Shown: one piece after another, positions 51,499 to 60,543 of the stretch
How positions within the stretch are numbered: position 1 is the first letter of the stretch
How the letters are laid out: every line of letters begins with the position of its first letter
Source: Asanoa hainanensis
Lineage (GTDB): Bacteria; Actinomycetota; Actinomycetes; Mycobacteriales; Micromonosporaceae
NCBI RefSeq assembly: GCF_900188485.1
Contig: NZ_FZPH01000025.1
Coordinates: 23,104 to 87,103, forward strand
Direction of reading: 5' to 3'
DNA: 64,000 nt
The notes under the pieces: model-generated
The model's input: only the letters and a program-made list of their open reading frames with translations
What the model was told of the DNA's origin: nothing
Databases searched by the model: none
Position numbers and translations under genes: made by a program

Positions 51499-52089
51499 TC
51501 ATCGCAGCGTTGCCGCCGCGGGCTGTGGTTCGCTGCGGTGTACCTGGGAGCCAGCGCCTGGGGAAACCGCGGCCCACTCCGGCAGTTGCAGACGGTAAGA
51601 GCTGCTCGCCTCCGCCGTGTGAACCGGCTCAAGGTATCTAGCGGCCGTCAACCGCGTCAGCATGCGACGCAGGCCTACCGGTCGCGTGTTGGTGGCAAGC
51701 AGGACCGCCCTGCCGGTCGGATCGCCGTCCAGTTCGACGGACCCGGCGCGACGAAGCCGGGTCGCTAGGACGTTGGCGAGGGCAACGATGTGGCCCCCCT
51801 GCCAGATCGTGGTGACTCTGGCCTGCCAGACCATCGCGAATCCGTCTGGATCAGCTGCCGGATCGACCGCCATCGTCGTTCGAGCGATCAGGATCTCAGC
51901 ACTGGCGAGGATCTCCTGCCGAGGTCCTGTGCTCGGCCGGCGGCGGGCCACGATGTGGCAGTGCCAGCCGACTGTCGTCATCGAAAGGACGCGGGCGACC
52001 GCCCGACCGTCGTGGACCGCGAGCAGGCGCCCGCGGATGCTGGTAGACGGTTGCTCTGTATCGCCAGGGGCGAGCGGCACGGTGATCAT
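51499..52089 (-). CDS. Hypothetical protein of the histidine decarboxylase operon, 196 aa
   Basis: The ATG at 52089 overlaps the decarboxylase stop (ATGA), so it is co-translated with it. The last 80 residues (GHIVALANVLATRLRRAG, VGLRRMLTRLTAARYLEPV) look like a winged helix; the first half is a beta-rich region with RTTMAVDPAAD. It could be a regulator or a small partner; family not recognised. No membrane segment. Confidence 0.6.
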   Translation of the reverse strand: MITVPLAPGDTEQPSTSIRGRLLAVHDGRAVARVLSMTTVGWHCHIVARRRPSTGPRQEILASAEILIARTTMAVDPAADPDGFAMVWQARVTTIWQGGHIVALANVLATRLRRAGSVELDGDPTGRAVLLATNTRPVGLRRMLTRLTAARYLEPVHTAEASSSYRLQLPEWAAVSPGAGSQVHRSEPQPAAATLR

Positions 52090-53369
52090 CGCACGGCCCT
52101 CCTTCGACGGAGCCGCACGGATTCAGCGACGTCGTCGCAGAACGCGTCGATTTGCGCTGTCGTGATGCGAGGCATGCAAATCAGGTGACTGATGGATCCA
52201 CTGGTGGCGAGGTGCCAGCGCTGGATGACCTCGTCGGCTGGACGATCAAGGACGACGGTCATGGCGTGGGGGTGTCGCCAGGCCCAGACTCCGACGTCGC
52301 GGAGCCGCATGACGGTGTAGTTGGCGATCCGACGTGCGTGATCGGCCCGGGCCCGAAGGCCCTCTTCTCCCTCGATAAGGAGTGCGTACCAGAGCATGAC
52401 TGGCCCGTGTCCCGAGCGTGAGCTCAGGAGGGTGTTGGCGGTGGTCCCGACGTAGGCTATACGCCGCGCCGCGGCGTCCATGTGGGCACGATGGGTCAGG
52501 ACAACGCCGGACGGGATAGGAGCACCCAAGAACTTGTGACCGCTGACGCTGACGCTGTCAACGTCAGCCAGCCCAAACGGTGGACGAAGCTGTGGCGGCA
52601 GTAGCGCCAGCGGAATGCCGGAGAGCGCGGCGTCGGCGTGGATGTAGCGGCGGGTGATGCCGGCCTGGTCGAGGATGGCCGTGATGGCGGCGACGTCGTC
52701 AACCGCCTCGGTCATGGTGGTGCCGATCGTCGCGACGACGATTACCTGCGGGGGCTGCCATTGGCGGCGTCGGGCTTGGCGGCGAACGGCGCGGTCCAGG
52801 GCGGCTAGGTCGAGGACGCCCGTCTCGTCGGTGGGAATCGAGACGGCAGGCAATCCGAGGGTATAGGCCCATCGACTGACGCTGAAGTGTGCGTCGGCGG
52901 AGTGATAGACCACCGCGTGCGGGTACAGGCTTCGGGCCTGCAGAAGGGCCCAGCCGATGGCTTCGGAGCTGCCTGAAGTGACGTACCCCCAGACCTTGCG
53001 CGGGTCGGGGGCCAGCAGCCGCGCAAACCAGTCGACGACCTGCCGCTCGAAGGCCTTCGTGTGCGCCGGGAACGCCGAACCCTGAGCCACGGGATCGCCG
53101 ATGTTGTTGAGCACGTAGCCCATGAGGGGGAGCAGATCGGTGACGTCCAGGTCGTAAGCAGTGGGGAACCCGATGCTGGTCAGGCGATCCTGGTCAAGGA
53201 ACTGGCAGAACCCGGCTATGACCGAGCGGGCGTGCTCGCGGCGCTGGAGCCTGTCCCCTTTATTCTGGTGAGCGGCCTGGAGGTTCACCTTGGCGTCGAG
53301 ATGAGGACCATCGGAGGACCAGAGCATCGCTTGGGACAGGTCGGCCGGCGCCGTTGCGATCGTGCTCAT
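52086..53369 (-). CDS. hdc: Histidine decarboxylase (PLP-dependent, group II)
   Basis: Converts histidine to histamine. The PLP Lys is in SVSGHKFLGAP (Lys279); the aspartate under the pyridine is in YIHADAALSG; IGTTMTEAVDD and WGYVTSGSSEA are the other group II motifs. The N-terminal block (NIGDPVAQGSAFPAHT, FERQVVDWFARLL) matches bacterial Hdc rather than glutamate or aromatic decarboxylases. Length 427 aa is slightly above the usual 380. Coupled to marR upstream and a hypothetical gene downstream, both by 4-nt overlaps. Alternative: related serine decarboxylase. Confidence 0.82.
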   Translation of the reverse strand: MSTIATAPADLSQAMLWSSDGPHLDAKVNLQAAHQNKGDRLQRREHARSVIAGFCQFLDQDRLTSIGFPTAYDLDVTDLLPLMGYVLNNIGDPVAQGSAFPAHTKAFERQVVDWFARLLAPDPRKVWGYVTSGSSEAIGWALLQARSLYPHAVVYHSADAHFSVSRWAYTLGLPAVSIPTDETGVLDLAALDRAVRRQARRRQWQPPQVIVVATIGTTMTEAVDDVAAITAILDQAGITRRYIHADAALSGIPLALLPPQLRPPFGLADVDSVSVSGHKFLGAPIPSGVVLTHRAHMDAAARRIAYVGTTANTLLSSRSGHGPVMLWYALLIEGEEGLRARADHARRIANYTVMRLRDVGVWAWRHPHAMTVVLDRPADEVIQRWHLATSGSISHLICMPRITTAQIDAFCDDVAESVRLRRRRAVR

Positions 53370-53833
53370 GCCGCGTCCCGTGCCGTCCGCGCCCGCGCGG
53401 CCAGGTCCCGGGACCGGTCGGCAACGTAGGTGAGATCCTCGACGAGGCTCTCGACCGAGTCAGGCACGCCAGCCAAGATGAGCCGCTCCTGGTCGCCGAT
53501 GAGGCGACCGACTCGTGCGGCGAACGCCTCGCCCACGGGCGTCGGCCGCAGACTGTCGCCGCGCCCAGCAGATCCAGCGCGCCGCTCGACGAACTCGCGC
53601 TGTACCAGCACGGCGAGGATCTCGGCTATCCGCGCGCGTGAGGTCCCGGTCTTGGCGACGACCGCGCGAACCTGGAGATTGGGCTCGGAACAGATCAGGG
53701 CGAGCGCGTCGAACTCCGACCAGCGCAGGTCTTCGTCACGAAGCACCGTTCGCTCAAGATGTGCGCGCAGGCTATTTGTCGTCCGGCACAGCTGCGACAA
53801 AAGCCCATTGCGGACGCAGCTCTCGTACATCAT
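53366..53833 (-). CDS. MarR-family transcriptional regulator
   Basis: Winged helix with the MarR pattern: WSEFDALALICSEPNLQVRA (helices), VVAKTGTSRARIAEILAVLV (recognition helix) and the wing ERRAGSAGRGDSLRPTPVG. C-terminal dimer helix. The ATG is 53833 or 53830 (two Met codons in tandem). First gene of the hdc operon, so it likely controls it, perhaps in response to an imidazole or amine. 155 aa. Confidence 0.85.
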   Translation of the reverse strand: MMYESCVRNGLLSQLCRTTNSLRAHLERTVLRDEDLRWSEFDALALICSEPNLQVRAVVAKTGTSRARIAEILAVLVQREFVERRAGSAGRGDSLRPTPVGEAFAARVGRLIGDQERLILAGVPDSVESLVEDLTYVADRSRDLAARARTARDAA

Positions 53834-54280
53834 GACCCGACCCGGGCTGCGTCAACGACCGACGGGATGCCCGGCTCTGCGGGCGTGTTCTGGTCCATGG
53901 CTCGGCACTCTCCTCGCGGACGAGTTGGCCGTGACAGCACTGGCGAAGCGCGCGGTCCGCGCGCACGTCTTCGCCGGTCCCCGTTTGCTGTCACGGCTCC
54001 CGGCGCGGACCAGGCGTCGGAGCCCCACCCACGCGGGGATCTCAAGTGGGTCGCCGGAGATCCCCGCGCGTGAGGGCGGGTCTTGCGTCGCGGTGCCCGA
54101 GGAACCAGCCCCCCAGTGTCAACCGAGCGGATCCTCAGTAACCCGCCATCAACAACCCTCAGTTGACGACGCATTGGAGCTTAGGACCCAACACCCGCTG
54201 TCTGTCAACCCATGCATGAGATAGCCTTCCACGGCGGGGGTCGACGTAGTTGACAGCAGCAGAAGACCGGGGGTCTTTCG
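53834..54280. promoter_or_regulatory. Divergent intergenic region between marR-hdc and the XRE operon
   Basis: 447 nt with no gene. CTGTCAAC (54202-54209) and GTTGACAG (54249-54256) form an 8-bp inverted repeat with a 39-bp spacer, and another GTTGACG lies at 54162. TTGACA on each arm is a -35-like hexamer facing outward; on the minus strand a TAAGCT follows 19 nt later. These may be operators of the XRE regulator and divergent promoters. Confidence 0.45.
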
Positions 54281-54793
54281 ATGACGAATCGCGACGGGCC
54301 GCCGGTCCTGCGCACCTTGGGGGATCGACTCACCTATCTCTTCGAAACGGTGCGCGAGCCGGGCTCTCGCCCCTCCTACCGGGCGGTCGCCGAAGCGATC
54401 AAATCCGAGCAGGGCGTTGTGATGTCGGCGCAGTACATCAACCAGCTGGCCAACGGGGAACGGGAAAACCCCGGACTGGTCCAGCTGACGGCGATCGCGA
54501 CATACTTCGGCGTCACGCCTGGATACCTGCTCGGCGAACACGCCCACGTCGAGCGATTTGCCGGCGAGCTGCAGCGTCTCGCTGAGGCGGTCGCGATGCG
54601 CGAGCAGGTGCAGCAGCTGATGGACGACACCATGCAGGAGCCCGCCGTCCAACAGATCGTGCTCAGGGCGCGCGGGGTGTCCCCGGCGCACCTCGAGCTC
54701 GTGGCGGAAATGTTGGCGAAGGTGCGGCGGATGGAAGGGCTCGACGACGCCGACGGTGACGAGAGCTCGCCACAGGACTGGCGGAGGGTCTGA
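54281..54793 (+). CDS. XRE-family regulator
   Basis: The Cro-type helix-turn-helix spans residues 12-75: LGDRLTYLFETVREPGSRPS, then YRAVAEAIK and the recognition helix SAQYINQLANGER. The TAIATYFGVTPGYLLGE end is the usual last helix. The C-terminal part is helical (dimer or partner region). The ATG at 54281 has a weak GGGGG site. It stands in front of an ImmA-like protease, the standard regulator-protease pair. Confidence 0.85.
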   Translation: MTNRDGPPVLRTLGDRLTYLFETVREPGSRPSYRAVAEAIKSEQGVVMSAQYINQLANGERENPGLVQLTAIATYFGVTPGYLLGEHAHVERFAGELQRLAEAVAMREQVQQLMDDTMQEPAVQQIVLRARGVSPAHLELVAEMLAKVRRMEGLDDADGDESSPQDWRRV

Positions 54794-54957
54794 CGTGGGC
54801 CCGGCGAAGGTGTCGCGTTGCGAACCTCAACGCGTCACGCCATAGTGACGTCTTGATCGACTGAACGTGATGTCCGCACTGTGGCGCCACCGGCCTTGCC
54901 CTTGCGGGCCGGGGACCAGGCTCGCGGCACGACCTGCCATAAGGGAGTGGATCTTGG

Positions 54958-55491
54958 GTGGACGGGCAACAGAGACGGCGGTTTGAAGCCCTACTTCGTG
55001 AGCTGAAGATCACGATCCCGACGCCGTTTGATCCCTGGAGGTTCGGTCAGCTTGTCGCTGAACGAAGAGGACGCCCACTTCGCGTCCTCCGTCTCGACAC
55101 CGCGGATGCCCCAACCTGTGGCTTGTGGCTGGCCACCCCCAGGAGCGATTACATCGTCGTCGACCAGAGCGCTCCGCCGGTGCTCGCAGGGCACATTGCA
55201 TGCCACGAGGTGTGCCACATGCTCCTCGGCCACGTGGGCCTCATTCCCCTTACGGGGGAGGCCCTCGGTCTGGAACATATCGATCCCGCGGTCGTGAAAC
55301 GCGTACTCGGCCGTACCAGCCGCTACCCCACGAAAGACGAGCGCGACGCCGAGGCGCTCGCGACCTACCTGCGGTCGTACGCGGGGCGCTGGACGCCAGC
55401 GCCGCGACCACGTCCCGGCGACAATGCCGACGCCAGAGTGATTGATCGAATCAGCGCGACCTTGGCCGGCGACCGGAGATGGTGGAGGTGA
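54958..55491 (+). CDS. ImmA/IrrE-family metallopeptidase
   Basis: The zinc motif HIACHEVCHMLLGH (HExxH, with Cys and His around it) and a distal ERDAEALATYL Glu are the ImmA signature. It likely cleaves the neighbouring XRE repressor, as in ICEBs1 and phage systems. The start is GTG at 54958 with AAGGGAG 11 nt upstream. The first 90 residues are a helical domain plus strands. The 3' end overlaps the next gene by 13 nt. 177 aa. Confidence 0.85.
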   Translation: MDGQQRRRFEALLRELKITIPTPFDPWRFGQLVAERRGRPLRVLRLDTADAPTCGLWLATPRSDYIVVDQSAPPVLAGHIACHEVCHMLLGHVGLIPLTGEALGLEHIDPAVVKRVLGRTSRYPTKDERDAEALATYLRSYAGRWTPAPRPRPGDNADARVIDRISATLAGDRRWWR

Positions 55492-57347
55492 ACGCCCTCG
55501 CCTTGATCACGGCGGTCCTTGCGTTTGCCGCTGCGGCGCACAAGGCCGTCCAGTACCGACGGGACTCGCGAAACCCCGCGCTCCTTGCAGCCTGTGTCGT
55601 GCTCTCCAGCCTTGGCGGCGCGGTGCTCCTCGCGTGGGCCCCATTGCATGTGTGGATCACCAACGGGGGCGGTGTGCCCAACCTGGCTCGTTACCTCTCG
55701 CACACCCTCGCCCTGGTCGCGGTGGCAGCCATGCAGTCGATGTTCCTGTTCCTCGCAGATCCCGCGACCGCGCGCAGGCGGGCGTTGTGGCGGTGGCTCA
55801 TCCTCTTCGTCGCCGTGGCTGCGATGGGAGTCGCCTTTAGCCTCGGCGAGTTCGCTGTCGACGATCCTGGTCACCTTGCCAACCGGTACTCGGACACGCC
55901 GGAATTAATGATCTATATGGCGGCGTTCATCGGGTATTGCCTCCTTGGGGCGGCGGGCGTGCTGACCATGCCGGTGAGGTATGCGCCGCTAGTGCCGTCG
56001 CCGACCCTGCGCCTGGGGCTGCGGCTGCTAGCTGCGGCCGTCGTCCTGGGCGGGACCTACGGATTGCACAAGGCCGCCTTCTTCGCGCTCGTCGGCGCCG
56101 GCGTCGAACCGCCCTGGGCCGAGGCGCCGGTGTCGAGCGCGTTAACCATCCTCATTGTCAGCGCGGTGGTCGGTGGTCTTGTGGTTCCATCCGTCGGCCC
56201 ATATGTCACCGAAGCCCTGGGCTGGCCCAGCCGCTATCTGCTGTATCGACAGCTGGAACCACTGTGGACGGCCATCTATCGCGTCAATCAGTACGCCGTG
56301 CTGAGTCCGCCCCTGCGTCGGCCCTCAATTGCCGACATGCGATTTCAGCTGGACCGCCGCGTGGTCGAGATCCATGACGGGCTGCGCTCCCTGAGCCGAT
56401 ACGCGGAGCTCGCGATAGAGAACGAGGCGACGATCGCCGCGCTTCGCGACGGTCAGCCAGCAGAGACCGCACGAGCAGTTGGCCAAGCGGCCAGCATCGC
56501 TGCCGCGATCGAAAGAATGACGACGGTTCCAGACAGCCACACTGGGAACGGTGCTGGCGCCGTCGCGACCGCCAGCGCCACGGCCGCCGATGTGGAAGCA
56601 AACGCCCGATCCCTCGCTCCGGTATCTCGAGCGTATGCGCGCAGTCGCCAGCATGGATTGTGCCCGCCTGAACGGACTGTCGACCTGCCGCCCGAACAGA
56701 TCAGTCTTGCCGGAGACTTCTTCCTCGTGGCGCACGACGGTCACTCGGGCAGGCCTCGGCTGCGCAGCCGGACGCTGGAGGTAACCCTCGCCGCTGCGCT
56801 GCTCGCGGAGCTGCTTTACCACAACCTCGTCTACATCGACGGCAAGCAACTGATCCCAATGGGGCGAACTCCGCCAACCGACTCGCTAGCTCTGCAGGTC
56901 TGGCAATTGATCTCCGTCGAGCGGCCGAACCGCCACTCCGTCCGCACCTGGCTGACTTACCTGTCCGAGACCGCCGTTGACGATGTCACCAAGCGCCTCC
57001 ATGATGCCGGGGTCATTGCACCGATGGTTGGCAGGACGCTGCGCGGAACCACGACCATCTGGCGGCCGACCGACCCGAGCGTTGCGGCCTCGTCGTGGGC
57101 ACGGCTTTCCGCCCTGCTTCGAGCGCGAGAGGGCCTAGAGCCCCTCGATGTCGCTCTTGCGGGCTTGATTAACGCGGCTGAGCTAGACGCCGTCGTGTTA
57201 GAGGGAGCCCCGCGCTATGTACGAGAACACATGCTCTCCATTGTGGACGGCTCCTGGCTACCCCTGCGTCATCTGCTCAGCGAGACGCGCGCGCTGATCG
57301 GGAAGGAGGTCATGACGAACTACGTAGGCGCAGGCCGAGCCAGCTGA
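55479..57347 (+). CDS. MAB_1171c-family membrane protein fused to a GPP34 domain, 622 aa
   Basis: N-terminal 240 residues: seven or so membrane helices with the ARYLSHTLALVAVAAMQSMF pattern of MAB_1171c/DUF6545 proteins that usually follow XRE-ImmA pairs in actinobacteria. Then the usual cytoplasmic helix (QLEPLWTAIYRVNQYAVLSP, RRVVEIHDGLRSL). After a low-complexity linker (about 345-400) comes a GPP34 domain: LAGDFFLVAHDGHSGRPRLR, TLAAALLAELLYHNLVYI. GPP34 (GOLPH3) binds phosphoinositide membranes in eukaryotes. The start ATG 55479 lies inside the protease gene; GTG 55482 or 55488 are possible. Confidence 0.8.
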   Translation: MVEVNALALITAVLAFAAAAHKAVQYRRDSRNPALLAACVVLSSLGGAVLLAWAPLHVWITNGGGVPNLARYLSHTLALVAVAAMQSMFLFLADPATARRRALWRWLILFVAVAAMGVAFSLGEFAVDDPGHLANRYSDTPELMIYMAAFIGYCLLGAAGVLTMPVRYAPLVPSPTLRLGLRLLAAAVVLGGTYGLHKAAFFALVGAGVEPPWAEAPVSSALTILIVSAVVGGLVVPSVGPYVTEALGWPSRYLLYRQLEPLWTAIYRVNQYAVLSPPLRRPSIADMRFQLDRRVVEIHDGLRSLSRYAELAIENEATIAALRDGQPAETARAVGQAASIAAAIERMTTVPDSHTGNGAGAVATASATAADVEANARSLAPVSRAYARSRQHGLCPPERTVDLPPEQISLAGDFFLVAHDGHSGRPRLRSRTLEVTLAAALLAELLYHNLVYIDGKQLIPMGRTPPTDSLALQVWQLISVERPNRHSVRTWLTYLSETAVDDVTKRLHDAGVIAPMVGRTLRGTTTIWRPTDPSVAASSWARLSALLRAREGLEPLDVALAGLINAAELDAVVLEGAPRYVREHMLSIVDGSWLPLRHLLSETRALIGKEVMTNYVGAGRAS

Positions 57348-57473
57348 GTGCTAGGCAACAGCGATGGATCGAGGGTTAAGTCTTGTGAGCTTTCGGTGTC
57401 CTACAATGCCGTCCCATGTCGTAACATCGCCGGCAGCCGATGGCTTGATCAATCCATCACCGAGGAGACGCTA

Positions 57474-58097
57474 ATGGCGATGCGGTCGCGGGACCTGACG
57501 TTCTCTGGCGAGACCTATCTGATCGCGCATGACGACCGAACAGGCAAACCTCGGCTACACAAGCGTGGAATCGCCGTGACGCTCGCGGCCGCCCTCCTTG
57601 CCGAACTGTTGTACGCGAACCGCCTTCACATTCAAGGTCGGGATGTCGCACCGATCGACGGCCCGCCACCGCAAGATCAGTTAGCCCGTGACATGTGGAT
57701 GCATTTCTGGACCGAGCGTCACCCGCTGCGTACGTGGCTCGAGTTCTTTGCGACCACCGCACGCGATGATGTGATCGCCAGATTGAAGAAGGAGGGTGTC
57801 CTCGTGCCCGGCCGAAGGTCCGGGTCCTGGAGGCCATCCGACCCGAATGTCGGCGCGCAGTCGTGGGCGCGCTTGAGCGTCACCCTGCGCCGCCATGAGC
57901 GATTGAACCCCTTCGACGCATGCCTTCTTGGCTTGATCCACGCGGCTGAGCTGCAAGAGATTGTCTTAGACGGTGGCCGCCGCTCGGACCGTCAGTACCT
58001 CGAATCCATCGTCGACAACCTCTGGCCACCGCTTGCCGACCTGCTGGACGAGACCAGGTCTCTGATCGGCGCGCAGGCCATAACCCATCGCATGTAG
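57474..58097 (+). CDS. GPP34-family protein, 207 aa
   Basis: The ATG at 57474 follows GAGGAG by six nt. Same fold as the C-terminus of the preceding protein, with about half the positions alike by eye: FSGETYLIAHDDRTGKPRLH, TLAAALLAELLYANRL, LRTWLEFFATTARDDVIARL, SWARLSVTLRRHERLNPFDA, DETRSLIGA. It looks like a tandem duplication. Peripheral membrane binding is expected from the family. Spacer 57348-57473 (126 nt) holds no gene. Confidence 0.85.
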   Translation: MAMRSRDLTFSGETYLIAHDDRTGKPRLHKRGIAVTLAAALLAELLYANRLHIQGRDVAPIDGPPPQDQLARDMWMHFWTERHPLRTWLEFFATTARDDVIARLKKEGVLVPGRRSGSWRPSDPNVGAQSWARLSVTLRRHERLNPFDACLLGLIHAAELQEIVLDGGRRSDRQYLESIVDNLWPPLADLLDETRSLIGAQAITHRM

Positions 58098-58134
58098 CGC
58101 TGGGACAGTCATTTCAACCCCTCGGAGTAGCCCC

Positions 58135-59637
58135 GTGCCGCCAACGAGTTCTCCGTCCATCGTCAACGAACACCTACGGCGCAACAAACTCGGCGTTCCC
58201 AGCGTGGTGTTCTTCGTGGTCGCCGCGGCTGCGCCGCTGACCGTGATCGCCGGTGGCGCCGTCACCGCAGTTGCCGTCACCGAGCTGATCGCGGTACCCA
58301 TCGGCTACCTTGTGATCGCTCTCGTCCTCGCTGTGTTCAGCGCTGGCTATGTCGCGATGAGCCGACACGTCGTGAACGCCGGCGCGTTCTACTCCTACAT
58401 CACCCGAGGGCTGGGGCGCAGGTTTGGCGTCAGCGCCGCGGGCGTCGCGGTGATGGCCTATAACCTGATGCAAGTGGGCCTGTACGGCGCGTTCGGATTC
58501 GTTGCTGCCCAGGTTCTCGATACCTTCGGGGTAGGCGTTTCGTGGTGGGTCTGTGCGCTCGTGGGATGGGCGATCGTCGGTGTACTTGGCCTTCTGGACG
58601 TAAGCCTCAACGGTCGCGTGCTGGCCGCGATGTTGCTGGCCGAAGTCGTGATCGTGCTGATCTACGACGCTGTGATGATCAGCCATCCCGCGGGCGGAAC
58701 GGTGCAATGGGACGCGCTTGATCCAGGCCAACTACTCAACCCGTCGATTGCCGCGGTGATGGTGGTCTCCGTCGCCGGGTTCGTCGGGTTCGAGGCCACC
58801 GTGGTGTTCTCGGAGGAAGCGCGCGACCCTAAGCGCACCATCGCCCGAGCCACCTACATCGCCATCGTCGCCGTCGGCCTACTCTACGGCTTGTCCGCAT
58901 GGGCAATCTCCGTGGCCACCGGGCCAGAGGCATTCGTCGGCCGCGCGAAGGCCGACGGCACCGAGCTGATGTTCAACCTGGTCGTGCCCTACGTCGGTCA
59001 GACCTTTGTGGACATCGGACACCTACTGTTCTTGACCAGCCTCTTCGCCGCTTTGCTCGTCTTCCACCACACCGTCGCGCGCTACAGCTACGCGCTCGGA
59101 CGCGAGCAGGTGCTGCCGCCCATGTTCGGCCGGATCGTTCGGCGGACCGGCGCGCCGAAGTACGGGTCGCTGGCGCAGACAGCGCTCGGCTTGGTCGTCA
59201 TCGTGACCTACGCGATCGCCGGTTGGGATCCAGTCGACAACATGTTCGCCCGGCTGACGACGATCGGCGGCCTGGGGGTCCTCATCCTGATGGCGGCGAC
59301 GTCGTTTTCCGTCATCGGCTTCTTCCGTCGCGAGCCTCATGACGAGCCCGTCTGGCGCCGCGTCATCGCGCCGCTGCTCGCCGGCATCTTCCTCGCCGTC
59401 CTGGCGATCATCACGATCCTGAACCTCGGATCGTTGCTGAACGTCGACGCGACCTCCCCAGTCGCGTGGGGCTTTCCAGTGGCCTACGGGGTGATAGCTG
59501 CGGTCGGTCTGATCTGGGCCACCATCCTCAAATGGCTGCGCAGCGACATCTTTGCCCGGATCGGGCTCGGCGTGGAGACATCCGCAACGCCGGACTCAGG
59601 CCTCGACATGCAGCGCAGTCACCGCGTGGGTGTCTGA
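58135..59637 (+). CDS. APC-family amino-acid permease
   Basis: Twelve hydrophobic segments; residues 1-60 carry VVFFVVAAAAPLTVIAGG, the helix 1 motif of APC transporters. The VVFSEEARDPKRTIARATYI loop is the consensus amphipathic region. The start GTG 58135 is preceded by CGGAG. Substrate unknown; histidine or histamine is a possibility because of the hdc operon nearby, but the two operons are divergent and separate, so this is only a guess. 500 aa. Confidence 0.88.
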   Translation: MPPTSSPSIVNEHLRRNKLGVPSVVFFVVAAAAPLTVIAGGAVTAVAVTELIAVPIGYLVIALVLAVFSAGYVAMSRHVVNAGAFYSYITRGLGRRFGVSAAGVAVMAYNLMQVGLYGAFGFVAAQVLDTFGVGVSWWVCALVGWAIVGVLGLLDVSLNGRVLAAMLLAEVVIVLIYDAVMISHPAGGTVQWDALDPGQLLNPSIAAVMVVSVAGFVGFEATVVFSEEARDPKRTIARATYIAIVAVGLLYGLSAWAISVATGPEAFVGRAKADGTELMFNLVVPYVGQTFVDIGHLLFLTSLFAALLVFHHTVARYSYALGREQVLPPMFGRIVRRTGAPKYGSLAQTALGLVVIVTYAIAGWDPVDNMFARLTTIGGLGVLILMAATSFSVIGFFRREPHDEPVWRRVIAPLLAGIFLAVLAIITILNLGSLLNVDATSPVAWGFPVAYGVIAAVGLIWATILKWLRSDIFARIGLGVETSATPDSGLDMQRSHRVGV

Positions 59638-59665
59638 CTCAGATCGCTGAAGGGAAATCGCTTTC

Positions 59666-60499
59666 ATGCCCTCGCTACCCACCCTTGCGTACACCCGCCT
59701 CGCAGAGCACGCGGAACTCCCAGCGCTACGCGCCGTGCTCGTGCGTAGCTTCCTGGACAGCCCAATCGGTGACTGGCTGATCGCCGACCGGGGAACCCGC
59801 CGCGCCGTCTACGAGCGATGCTTCACCCTCGTTCTGGACCATGCCTTCGAAAACGGCATCGTGCAGACCACGGCTGATTTGACCGCGGTCGCGCTTTGGT
59901 ATCCGACAATGGAGCCAGCCCCCGACGACCCCGACTTCGAGGCCCGCCTCGAGCAGGCGGCCGGTGAATACTTCCAGCGTTACGCCATCAAGATGGTGAC
60001 CACCGCACCGCACCACCCAACCGATCCGCATCATCACCTGGCGTTCCTTGGCGTCGAGCCGGAGCGCCAGGGCGAAGGGATCGGCACCGTCCTGCTCCGC
60101 GAGTATCTGGGCGTACTCGACTCGACCGGCACGGCCGCCTACCTCGAGGCAACCAACCCAAGGAACCGTGCCCTGTATCAGCGGCACGGCTTCGTCAGCG
60201 CGGACCCGGTGTACCTGCCAGAAGGGCCGCCCTTGTGGCCGATGTGGCGCCCTGGTTCCGATCCGGCGGAGCATCCGGTCGCCGCCGCAGTCCGACGCGC
60301 TGGCGAGCAGGCGGGGGTCGAGAGAGCCACCGCAGTGGTCGACCGGTCAGGGTTGCTGGTGTTCGGAGCGGCAGAAGACCTACCGGATGATGTGAAGCCG
60401 GCGCCGAGGCCAGTGCCGTCGCAGCGGCAGAGCGAGGGCGGGCCCTTCATCAATTGGGGGCGTTGGCCGCAGCGCAACCGTCGCCACGTCTCTGAGTGA
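59666..60499 (+). CDS. GNAT-family N-acetyltransferase
   Basis: Motif A is HHHLAFLGVEPERQGEGIGTVLL (Q/RxxGxG/A), followed by YLEATNPRNRALYQRHGF, the motif B end. The N-terminal helix pair is as in single-domain GNATs. The extra 75 C-terminal residues are Pro/Arg-rich and probably disordered. 277 aa. Likely acetylates a small amine or antibiotic-like substrate; not predictable. Last gene of the run that begins at 54281. Confidence 0.85.
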   Translation: MPSLPTLAYTRLAEHAELPALRAVLVRSFLDSPIGDWLIADRGTRRAVYERCFTLVLDHAFENGIVQTTADLTAVALWYPTMEPAPDDPDFEARLEQAAGEYFQRYAIKMVTTAPHHPTDPHHHLAFLGVEPERQGEGIGTVLLREYLGVLDSTGTAAYLEATNPRNRALYQRHGFVSADPVYLPEGPPLWPMWRPGSDPAEHPVAAAVRRAGEQAGVERATAVVDRSGLLVFGAAEDLPDDVKPAPRPVPSQRQSEGGPFINWGRWPQRNRRHVSE

Positions 60500-60506
60500 T
60501 TTCGAA

Positions 60507-60538
60507 GGGGCCCGCACGGTCGCGGCCGGGCGGGCCCC
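60507..60538. terminator. Bidirectional hairpin between convergent genes
   Basis: GGGGCCCGC (60507-60515) pairs with GCGGGCCCC (60530-60538), a 14-nt loop. It lies between the stops of the acetyltransferase (60499) and the HTH gene (60544). Neither strand has a good T-tract. Confidence 0.65.
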
Positions 60539-60543
60539 CTCTG

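Noticed and set aside
48740..53833. Natural-product or siderophore gene cluster from asnB plus hdc
   Set aside because: No NRPS, PKS, NIS synthetase or tailoring enzymes nearby; operons are separate.
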